Positions 1-5,250 of a stretch of 5,250 nucleotides of DNA are shown here, piece by piece (within the stretch, counting starts at the first letter, position 1; every line of letters starts with the position of its first letter). Below the pieces are notes generated by a model, which did not search any database, was not told the DNA's origin, and was given only the letters and a program-made list of their open reading frames with translations. The stretch spans positions 1-5,250 of the forward strand of contig JADYXV010000145.1 of NCBI GenBank assembly GCA_020853995.1, in the 5' to 3' direction. The DNA is from Novosphingobium sp. (GTDB taxonomy: Bacteria; Pseudomonadota; Alphaproteobacteria; Sphingomonadales; Sphingomonadaceae). The translations under genes were made by a program, and so were the position numbers.

Positions 1-972
1 ATCGGCCATCGATGCATCGGCGGATTTCCACGACACCACGAATACGCTCAGGCCCTGTGCAACGGCCCAGCGGATGAAGCTTTTCTGGGGGTTCAGATCA
101 AGGATATAGAACCGGTTGATCCACGGCGGAAAAATCAGCAGCGGCGTTTCGAACACTTCGTCGGTGGTCGGCGTGTAATGGATCAACTGGAACAGCGGTG
201 TTTCATGCACCACTTTGCCCGGCGTCATCGCGATGTTGCGGCCCAGTTCGAACGCCAACGGATCGGTATGAGTCAACTGCCCTTTGCGCAAATCGCTCAG
301 CAGATGTTCAACGCCCTTGACCAGGTTCTCCCCCTTGGTCGCCATCGTCCGTTCAATCACCACCGGGTTGGTAAAGGGAAAATTGGCAGGCGACAGCGCT
401 TCGGTGACAACTTTTGTGGCAAAGATCAGTTGTTCCTTGCGTTCAGGCGGCAATCCTTGCGCGTCCTGCGCCATCTGTTGCAGCTTTTCGGACAGGAACA
501 GATAAGTCTGATGCAGCAGCGCAAAGGCGGGCTGGTCCTGCCAGCGCTTGTCGGCAAAGCGCCGGTCTTTGCGGGGCAGCGCAGGCACATTCCCCGCCAA
601 AGTGCCGCCGGAATACTGCCCCAGCACTGACGTCCACAGCGCCATGCCCTCGTTCCACAGGCGCATCTGGGTTTCGGCCTGAGCGATTGGCAACTGCCCG
701 GCCATCTGCATGAACGTCTGCGTCCATTTGCCGATGTCACCCATCTGCACCAGCATCGGCTCGACATGCACCGATTGCTCTGCGCCAAAATCAAGCCACA
801 TCTTCTGAAGCTTGGCCGCAGACATAGCCCAGTGTTGCATGTCTGCAGGATCAGGAACCGCGCTCGCCGCGCCCGATGGCATCAGCGGCGCGAACATTGC
901 GCGCATCGCCTCACCTTGCTGGCGGAACAGGTCTTCGAAAACGACCGAATCCGTGATCGTCTTGTCTGTCAT
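1..972 (-). CDS. phaC: Class I poly(3-hydroxyalkanoate) synthase PhaC, 5' part (runs off left edge)
   Basis: Polymerises (R)-3-hydroxyacyl-CoA, typically 3-hydroxybutyryl-CoA, into polyhydroxyalkanoate at the surface of cytoplasmic granules. The window holds the first 324 codons, in frame to the left edge; class I enzymes are about 590-620 residues. What is seen is the PhaC N-terminal domain and the start of the alpha/beta-hydrolase fold: DRRFADKRW at 136-144, SPANFPFTNP at 194-203, GRNIAMTPG at 244-252, FQLIHYTP at 261-268, PPWINRFYILDLNP at 282-295 and FVVSWKSADASMAD at 311-324. Each matches the Cupriavidus necator enzyme as I recall it. The lipase-like box with the catalytic Cys, and the Asp and His, lie past the edge, so activity cannot be judged. 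The ATG at 972-970 is the only choice: the frame meets a stop (TGA) 30 bases upstream with no other start between. It has an AGGGA ribosome binding site at 984-980, 7 bases away. Divergent from the aminotransferase gene. Confidence 0.95.
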   Translation of the reverse strand, partial: MTDKTITDSVVFEDLFRQQGEAMRAMFAPLMPSGAASAVPDPADMQHWAMSAAKLQKMWLDFGAEQSVHVEPMLVQMGDIGKWTQTFMQMAGQLPIAQAETQMRLWNEGMALWTSVLGQYSGGTLAGNVPALPRKDRRFADKRWQDQPAFALLHQTYLFLSEKLQQMAQDAQGLPPERKEQLIFATKVVTEALSPANFPFTNPVVIERTMATKGENLVKGVEHLLSDLRKGQLTHTDPLAFELGRNIAMTPGKVVHETPLFQLIHYTPTTDEVFETPLLIFPPWINRFYILDLNPQKSFIRWAVAQGLSVFVVSWKSADASMAD

Positions 973-1002
973 GTCGGGTTCCCTGCCGTTGTTTGCGCTT
1001 CA

Positions 1003-1031
1003 TCTATACACGCCATGTGACAGCTTGTTAG
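1003..1031 (-). promoter_or_regulatory. Possible sigma70-type promoter of phaC
   Basis: On the minus strand, CTAACA (1031-1026) and TATAGA (1008-1003) are separated by 17 bases. Each matches the -35 and -10 consensus at 4 of 6 positions. Transcription would begin near 996, giving a 5' leader of about 24 bases that contains the phaC ribosome binding site. The position is sensible, but the match is modest and alphaproteobacterial promoters are often weakly conserved, so this is a candidate only. No equally good promoter was found for the divergent aminotransferase gene; TTGTCA at 1069-1074 is a fair -35 but lacks a convincing -10. Confidence 0.3.
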
Positions 1032-1135
1032 CCCTCTTGCTTCCAGACAAGACCAAGGTTTCCACGCGTTGTCATTTGGCGTAAGGGCATGAATTGCGGC
1101 GCTCCTGCCGCGCCTATCCATACGAGTAAACATCC

Positions 1136-2335
1136 GTGGACGAAGAATTCTACCGCATGAAGCGCCTGCCGCCCTACGTTATCGCCGAAGTCAATGCGAT
1201 GCGGGCCGCGGCGCGCGCCGCCGGTAGGGACATCATCGACCTTGGCATGGGCAACCCCGATCTGCCGCCGCCAGCTCACGTGATCGACAAGCTGTGCGAA
1301 GTCGCGCGCAAACCCGATGCTCATGGCTATTCGGCATCATCCGGCATCCCCGGCGTTCGCAAGGCGCAGGCCAATTACTACGGCCGCCGTTTCAACGTGG
1401 AACTTGATCCCGAAACCGAAGTCGTGATGACGATGGGGTCAAAGGAAGGGCTGGCCAGCCTCGCCACGGCGATCACCGCGCCGGGCGATGTCGTGCTTGC
1501 GCCCAACCCCAGCTACCCCATCCACACCTTCGGCTTCATCATCGCAGGCGCCACGATCCGTTCTGTGCCGACCACGCCGGACGAACGCTATTGGGATTCG
1601 CTTGATCGCGCGATGAAGTACTCGGTCCCGCGCCCGTCAGTGCTGATCGTCAATTACCCGTCAAACCCCACCGCCGAAACGGTCGATCTTGCATTCTATG
1701 AACGGCTTGTCGCCTGGGCCAAGGAAAACAAGGTCTGGGTCCTGTCCGACCTTGCCTATTCCGAACTCTATTTTGATGGCAACCCCACGCGCTCCATCCT
1801 CGAAGTGCCGGGCGCCAAGGATATCGCGGTCGAATTTACCTCGATGTCCAAGACGTTCTCTATGGCCGGTTGGCGCGTCGGCTTCGCTGTGGGCAATCCG
1901 CGCCTGATCGCGGCATTGAAGCGCGTCAAATCCTACCTCGATTACGGCGCGTTCACCCCCATCCAGGCAGCAGCCTGCGCGGCACTGAACGGTCCGCAGG
2001 ATATCGTGGCCAAGAACCGCGAACTCTATCAGAAACGCCGCGATGTGATGGTCGAAGCCTTCGCCCGCGCCGGTTGGGAAATCCCCAGCCCCAAAGCGTC
2101 GATGTTCGCATGGGCACCACTGCCGCCCGCGCTCAAGCATCTGGGCAGCCTTGAATTTTCCAAGCAATTGCTGACCCATGCCGAAGTCGCCGTGGCCGCA
2201 GGCGTCGGTTATGGCGAAGATGGCGAAGGCTATGTCCGTATCGCGATGGTCGAAAATGAACAGCGCCTGCGTCAGGCCGCGCGCAACATCAAACGCTACC
2301 TGCAATCGATGGGCGTCAATTCCTCCGCAGCCTGA
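1136..2335 (+). CDS. alaC: AlaC-type alanine/pyruvate aminotransferase (class I/II PLP enzyme)
   Basis: A cytoplasmic PLP-dependent aminotransferase of 399 residues (E. coli AlaC is about 412). It probably exchanges amino groups between glutamate/2-oxoglutarate and alanine/pyruvate. Similarity to AlaC, from memory, runs the whole length: RLPPYV at 10-15, DIIDLGMGNPD at 32-42, HGYSASSGIP at 63-72, MGSKEGLA at 100-107 and NPSYPIH at 124-130. Cofactor and active-site residues expected of fold type I are all present: Asn177 in NYPSNPTA, Asp205 and Tyr208 in SDLAY, the Schiff-base Lys239 in SMSKTFSMAGWR, Arg247, and the substrate-carboxylate Arg368 in GYVRIA. The start is GTG at 1136. An in-frame TAA at 1127 rules out anything earlier, and the next Met (residue 8) would cut into the conserved N-terminus. 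The Shine-Dalgarno sequence is poor, which with GTG suggests modest translation. Such proteins are often labelled LL-diaminopimelate aminotransferase by homology; I favour AlaC because of the close match. Confidence 0.93.
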   Translation: MDEEFYRMKRLPPYVIAEVNAMRAAARAAGRDIIDLGMGNPDLPPPAHVIDKLCEVARKPDAHGYSASSGIPGVRKAQANYYGRRFNVELDPETEVVMTMGSKEGLASLATAITAPGDVVLAPNPSYPIHTFGFIIAGATIRSVPTTPDERYWDSLDRAMKYSVPRPSVLIVNYPSNPTAETVDLAFYERLVAWAKENKVWVLSDLAYSELYFDGNPTRSILEVPGAKDIAVEFTSMSKTFSMAGWRVGFAVGNPRLIAALKRVKSYLDYGAFTPIQAAACAALNGPQDIVAKNRELYQKRRDVMVEAFARAGWEIPSPKASMFAWAPLPPALKHLGSLEFSKQLLTHAEVAVAAGVGYGEDGEGYVRIAMVENEQRLRQAARNIKRYLQSMGVNSSAA

Positions 2336-2347
2336 ACAAAAGCTCCT

Positions 2348-2377
2348 CCCCCTTCATCCTGAGCTTGTCGAAGGGGG
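2348..2377. repeat. REP-like palindromic element with hairpin
   Basis: Arms CCCCCTTC (2348-2355) and GAAGGGGG (2370-2377) form a perfect 8-bp stem around a 14-base loop that includes CCTGAGCTTGTC. The core CCTGAGCTTGTCGAAG is a motif I recall as recurring many times in intergenic regions of sphingomonad genomes; that is memory, not a search. It sits 12 bases after the aminotransferase stop, followed by a purine-rich stretch to 2390. No T-run follows on either strand, so it is not a classic intrinsic terminator, but it could stabilise the 3' end of the upstream transcript or attenuate read-through into the crotonase gene. Confidence 0.65.
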
Positions 2378-2444
2378 AAGGGGTTGGGGGCAAGCCGCGC
2401 AATCTCTCGTTGACGCAAAGCCAGTACAACAGCGGATGCCAGCC

Positions 2445-3260
2445 ATGACCAATGCAATCCAGAACTTCCATGATCGCGTGACCATCACGATTGCCGATCA
2501 CGTCGCGCATGTTATGCTTGATCGCGCGGACAAGATGAATGCGCTCGATGATGCCATGTTCGAAGCGATCATCGCAGCCGGTCACCACCTCCATAATGCC
2601 AAGGGCGTACGCTGCGTTGTCCTGTCGGGGGCGGGGCGGTCGTTCTGTGCGGGGCTTGATCTTGCCAGCATGGCCGACACGGATCGTTGGGGTGAGGGCG
2701 GCAATCTGGTTGACCGCACCCACGGCAAGGCCAATCGTCCGCAACAGGCGGCCATGGTCTGGCGCAATCTGCCGATGCCCGTCATCGCTGCTGTACATGG
2801 CGTATGTTTCGGCGGCGGCTTGCAAGTCGCCAGCGGCGCAGACATCCGCTTTATCGCGCCTGATGCGCGGCTGGCGATCATGGAAGTAAAGTGGGGCCTT
2901 GTCCCCGATATGGCGGGCTATGTCCTGTGGCGCGGCAATGTGCGCGATGATGTCCTGCGCGAATTGACCTATACGCACCGCGAATTTTCCGGCGAGGAAG
3001 CCGTCCGCCTGGGCTTTGCCACACATGTCAGCACAGATCCGCTGGCCGCAGCTATGGCCTTGGCCCAGACCATCGCGGGCAACAGCCCGACGGCAGTGCG
3101 CGGTGCCAAGATGCTGTCAAACCGCACGCCCGATATGGACGTTGAAGATGTGCTGATGGCCGAATCCAAGGCTCAGCACGACCTGATGTATTCCAGAAAC
3201 CAGATCGAAGCCGTCCGCGCTGGCATGGAAAAGCGCGCCCCTGAATTTGTTGATCCATGA
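2445..3260 (+). CDS. Crotonase-family enoyl-CoA hydratase/isomerase
   Basis: A 271-residue cytoplasmic protein of the enoyl-CoA hydratase/isomerase superfamily, normal in length and acting on a CoA thioester. Domain landmarks are in order: DKMNALDDAM at 29-38 (CoA-binding start of the fold), the first oxyanion-hole segment SFCAGLDL at 66-73, the second segment HGVCFGGGLQVASGADIRF at 118-136, and MEVKWGLVPDMAG at 146-158. Of the two hydratase glutamates (Glu144 and Glu164 in rat mitochondrial enzyme), the first is replaced by Gln127 and the second is kept as Glu147. Asp155 falls where dienoyl-CoA isomerase ECH1 has Asp204. The chemistry is therefore more likely isomerase-like or specialised than standard hydration; the substrate cannot be named. 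ATG at 2445 is preferred because AGCGGA (2431-2436) lies 8 bases upstream; ATG at 2436 would add three residues (MPA). The frame stays open back to 2178 inside alaC, but that part is not protein-like. Its stop overlaps the ribonuclease start by 4 bases. Confidence 0.92.
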   Translation: MTNAIQNFHDRVTITIADHVAHVMLDRADKMNALDDAMFEAIIAAGHHLHNAKGVRCVVLSGAGRSFCAGLDLASMADTDRWGEGGNLVDRTHGKANRPQQAAMVWRNLPMPVIAAVHGVCFGGGLQVASGADIRFIAPDARLAIMEVKWGLVPDMAGYVLWRGNVRDDVLRELTYTHREFSGEEAVRLGFATHVSTDPLAAAMALAQTIAGNSPTAVRGAKMLSNRTPDMDVEDVLMAESKAQHDLMYSRNQIEAVRAGMEKRAPEFVDP

Positions 3261-4642
3261 AGGCTATCCACGATCCGCATGGCGCGCTGACAGCGGGCCT
3301 TGCGGCCATTCGCGCCCAGTATCAGGTGCCCGAAGGCTTCCCGCCGCTCGTCATCGCCGCTGCCGAATTGGCGGCCTCGCGCGGGTTGACAGACCATGTT
3401 GACCGGACTGCCATTCCGTTCGTCACGCTCGATCCGGCCAGTTCCACCGATCTTGATCAGGCGTTCTGGATTGAACAATCCGGCCACGATCTGATCCTGT
3501 TCTATGCCATTGCCGACGTATCGTGGTTCGTCGATGATGGTGATGCTGTGGATGCCGAAGCGTGGAAACGCGGTGAAACCGTGTACCTGCCCGATGGCAA
3601 GGCAGGCCTTTACCCGCAGGTCCTGTCCGAACGCGCCGCCAGCCTTTTGCCCGATGGACCGCGCCCCGCCGTCATCTTCACCGTCCGCCTCGCGCCCGAT
3701 GGGATGGCGACGCTCGAAGCTGCCGAACGCGCACTTATCAAAAGCCGCGCCAAGCTGGCTTATGATCGCGTTACAGACGCCGAACTCCCGCCCGTGTTCG
3801 CCAACTTTGCCGCGCGCATGGATGTGGCCGAGGCTGCACGCGGCGCGGTTCGGGTCGATCCGCCAGAGCAGGAAGTCGAAGCTTTGGGCGGTGGGCGCTA
3901 CGGCCTTGCTTTCCGCCCGCTGCTGGCATCCGAACGCCACAACGCAGCGCTTTCGCTCTCGGCCAATCTCGCCATCGCCGCCGCGCTGCAACAGGCGGGC
4001 ACCGGCCTGTTCCGCGTTATGGCAGGCCCCAGCGCCAAAGCATTGTCGCGCTTGCGTTCAACCGCTGCCGGGCTTGGCCTGCATTGGCCTGAAGGCATGG
4101 ACCTCAAATCGCTGGAACGCACGCTCGATCCTGAAAATGCCCATCACGCCGCTTTCATGCTGGCCATTCGCCGCGCAGGCAACGGCGCTGGCTATGCGCC
4201 GTGGATTCCCGGCGTCACCCCGTGGCATGAAGCAATCGCTGCCACATATGCCCATGCCACCGCGCCGTTGCGCAGGCTGGCAGACCGCTATGTCATTCGC
4301 GCCACGCTGGCGGTGATGAACGGCAAGCCCGTTCCCGATGCCGTTGAAGACGCCTTTCGCCGCCTGCCTGCGGTCATGGCCAAAGCCAGCGCCACCTCCG
4401 GCCAGATTGATCGCGCCGTGATCGACCTTGCCGAAACCGTCATGCTCCACGGCCGCGAGGGTGAACGCTTTGCGGCTTGCGTCACCGATACAGACGGCGA
4501 ATCAGCGCGCGTCCAATTGGTCGATCTGCCGGTCGTCACACGCGCCAAAATTCCCGGCGCGGCCCCCGGACAGCGCCTGGCATTGCGCCTCGAAGGCGTT
4601 GACATCACCGCGCGCCGCCTGTCGTTTGCGCCCGCAGACTGA
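3257..4642 (+). CDS. Compact RNB-domain exoribonuclease (RNase II/R family)
   Basis: A 461-residue protein of the RNB family, processive 3'-to-5' hydrolytic exoribonucleases dependent on Mg2+. The metal-binding motif is VTLDPASSTDLDQAF at 56-70, with Asp59, Asp65 and Asp67 matching Asp201, Asp207 and Asp209 of E. coli RNase II. The fourth aspartate (Asp210) is Gln68. Further family blocks are AIADVSWFV at 84-92, GLYPQVLSERAASLLPDG at 117-134 and the signature YAHATAPLRRLADRYV at 331-346, which carries the RNA-contacting Arg339/Arg340. RNase II and R carry cold-shock domains before the RNB domain; here the catalytic motif begins near residue 56, so they are absent. About 60 residues follow the RNB domain (about 400-461) and may form a small beta-barrel in place of S1, which is inferred only. 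I recall a similar short DLDQ form in actinobacteria, so this looks like a subfamily rather than a broken RNase R. ATGA overlap with the crotonase stop indicates translational coupling. Confidence 0.92.
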   Translation: MKAIHDPHGALTAGLAAIRAQYQVPEGFPPLVIAAAELAASRGLTDHVDRTAIPFVTLDPASSTDLDQAFWIEQSGHDLILFYAIADVSWFVDDGDAVDAEAWKRGETVYLPDGKAGLYPQVLSERAASLLPDGPRPAVIFTVRLAPDGMATLEAAERALIKSRAKLAYDRVTDAELPPVFANFAARMDVAEAARGAVRVDPPEQEVEALGGGRYGLAFRPLLASERHNAALSLSANLAIAAALQQAGTGLFRVMAGPSAKALSRLRSTAAGLGLHWPEGMDLKSLERTLDPENAHHAAFMLAIRRAGNGAGYAPWIPGVTPWHEAIAATYAHATAPLRRLADRYVIRATLAVMNGKPVPDAVEDAFRRLPAVMAKASATSGQIDRAVIDLAETVMLHGREGERFAACVTDTDGESARVQLVDLPVVTRAKIPGAAPGQRLALRLEGVDITARRLSFAPAD

Positions 4643-4716
4643 TCGCTTGCAAGAACCACTTGCGGCAAGCCGCGCTTCGGGCTAACCGCGCCGGACCACG
4701 CAGCACCTGCGATCGA

Positions 4717-4790
4717 GGCCCGATGGCGGAGTGGTTACGCACCGGATTGCAAATCCGTTTACGCCGGTTCGATTCCGGCTCGGGCCTCCA
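4717..4790 (+). tRNA. tRNA-Cys (anticodon GCA)
   Basis: A complete 74-base cloverleaf. The acceptor stem is GGCCCGA (4717-4723) with TCGGGCC (4780-4786), then discriminator T and an encoded CCA (4788-4790). The D stem is GCG/CGC, and the anticodon loop TTGCAAA holds GCA at 4749-4751. The T stem is GCCGG/CCGGC around loop TTCGATT. The variable loop has four bases. The discriminator U and GCA anticodon are the known identity elements for cysteinyl-tRNA synthetase. The only flaw is an unpaired C4742/T4758 at the outer end of the anticodon stem, which E. coli fills with a G-U pair. A possible promoter is TTGCGG (4660-4665) with TAACCG (4683-4688), but the -10 is poor. The gene follows the ribonuclease by 74 bases and could also be read from its transcript. 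Confidence 0.98.
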
Positions 4791-4931
4791 ATATTTCCAA
4801 GCAAATTCAATTACTTAGATTTCTGCGAGGCGCGGAAATGAATTACGCTATGTTGCCAGTGGAAACCGCCGAATCCCGTTGTTTCCGGGCGTGTCCGGCT
4901 GCTCCGTGCAACATGGATGCGACATGAAATC
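4791..4931. other. Spacer between tRNA-Cys and the unknown gene
   Basis: No protein family is recognisable here. The first 70 bases are AT-rich (hand count 42% GC over 4801-4860), a sharp break from the tRNA and the genes before it. A 29-codon reading frame starts at ATG 4838, preceded by GAGG at 4827-4830 with 7-base spacing, and ends at TGA 4925-4927; it includes three cysteines in CFRACPAAPC and is treated as unproven. An inverted repeat GGAAAC (4861-4866) / GTTTCC (4881-4886) has a 14-base loop and no T-run. No clear intrinsic terminator follows the tRNA. Confidence 0.4.
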
Positions 4932-5250
4932 CTAGTGGAAGCGCATATCACCGAGTAGATTGGTTTCACTCAGGTCCCATATGTCCTCATCCTCGCCCTG
5001 AACGTAGAGTGATGGCTTATGGACATTGCTGCCCACATCATGGCTGAGGTGTTCGATGAACATACGGTATCGTTGAGTAAAACGGCCTTGGCATTCAAAG
5101 ACTGCCACGTTCTTAGACCGGCCAATCAATGAGCGCTCCCGGGTAGCTGACCAGCCTCTCTTGCGCTCGTGGTCCCAACCAGGCACGCCGAATGCAAAGT
5201 CAACCACATCGAATCGAAGTTTTTGGCCTTCAACGACAGTATGGCATCCA
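4932..5250 (-). CDS. Unknown protein, C-terminal part (runs off right edge)
   Basis: An open frame of 105 complete codons from the right edge to a TAG at 4934-4932. I do not recognise the family. GTG at 5207-5205 is a formal start, but the frame continues without a stop through the edge (residues GCHTVVEGQKLRFDV precede it), so the gene most likely begins outside the window. The visible part is soluble and charged, with no membrane segment: a basic stretch WDHERKRGW and RERSLIGRSKN, then VAVFECQGRF, QRYRMFIEHL, and an acidic tail GEDEDIWDLSETN. That mix of charged and hydrophobic runs looks like true protein rather than a shadow frame. GC is about 52%, below the preceding genes, and the gene points at the tRNA. 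Together these hint at acquired DNA. Chance openness over this length remains possible. Confidence 0.6.
   Translation of the reverse strand, partial: GCHTVVEGQKLRFDVVDFAFGVPGWDHERKRGWSATRERSLIGRSKNVAVFECQGRFTQRYRMFIEHLSHDVGSNVHKPSLYVQGEDEDIWDLSETNLLGDMRFH

Noticed and set aside
178..630. Plus-strand open frame of 150 codons across the left region
   Set aside because: Antisense shadow of phaC, whose minus-strand protein matches the PHA synthase family throughout.
1661..2305. Long open frame on the minus strand opposite the aminotransferase (214 codons)
   Set aside because: It lies wholly antisense to a well-conserved gene, and its openness follows from the GC-rich codon bias. Its sequence is rich in H, G and D and lacks any domain.
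2389..2400. 12-base direct repeat GGCAAGCCGCGC, also at 4664-4675
   Set aside because: About one shared 12-mer is expected by chance in a window of this size, more so in GC-rich DNA.
2410..2438. TTGACG at 2410-2415 as a -35 for the crotonase operon
   Set aside because: Five of six bases fit, but no acceptable -10 lies 16-18 bases downstream, and the start point would fall at the ATG itself.
2178..2444. N-terminal extension of the crotonase frame back into alaC
   Set aside because: The extension overlaps the conserved C-terminus of the aminotransferase and the REP element, is not protein-like, and the crotonase fold starts naturally at 2445.
3173..3991. Minus-strand open frame of 272 codons opposite the ribonuclease
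   Set aside because: Shadow of the RNB gene, with no recognisable motif and no independent ribosome binding site or context.
4645..4670. Inverted repeat GCTTGC/GCAAGC after the ribonuclease as a terminator
   Set aside because: Only 6 bp with a 14-base loop and no T-run on the transcript side.

Overview
The window looks like chromosomal DNA from a GC-rich alphaproteobacterium, most likely a member of the Sphingomonadales (Novosphingobium, Sphingopyxis or Erythrobacter type). The reasons are the codon use, the character of the proteins, and a copy of the 'CCTGAGCTTGTCGAAG' type palindromic repeat that I recall as common in those genomes. The genus is an inference; no search was run.

Layout, left to right. 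(1) 1-972, minus strand: the first 324 codons of phaC, the class I polyhydroxyalkanoate synthase; the catalytic half lies beyond the left edge. (2) 973-1135: a divergent intergenic region with a possible phaC promoter. (3) 1136-2335, plus strand: a fold-type I PLP aminotransferase closely resembling E. coli AlaC, with a GTG start. (4) 2336-2444: a short gap holding a REP-like hairpin. (5) 2445-3260: a crotonase-family enoyl-CoA hydratase/isomerase, and overlapping it by the 4-base ATGA, (6) 3257-4642: a compact RNB-domain exoribonuclease. (7) 4717-4790: a complete tRNA-Cys(GCA) with encoded CCA. (8) 4791-5250: sequence of lower GC (hand count about 52% over 4932-5250, against roughly 60-68% in two 60-base samples of the upstream genes) that carries the C-terminal end of an unrecognised protein on the minus strand.

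Regions 1-6 read as ordinary core metabolism: carbon storage as polyester, alanine/pyruvate amino-group exchange, acyl-CoA chemistry and RNA turnover. The crotonase and ribonuclease are very probably co-transcribed and translationally coupled. PhaC uses 3-hydroxyacyl-CoA and a crotonase can act on enoyl-CoA, so a metabolic link is possible but not shown by the sequence.

The least ordinary part is the right-hand end. A tRNA gene, a classic integration target, is followed at once by a fall in GC and an unknown gene pointing back at it. That is the pattern expected at the edge of a genomic island, although no integrase or duplicated tRNA 3' end is visible here. I see no CRISPR array, no insertion sequence and no recognisable defence system in the window.
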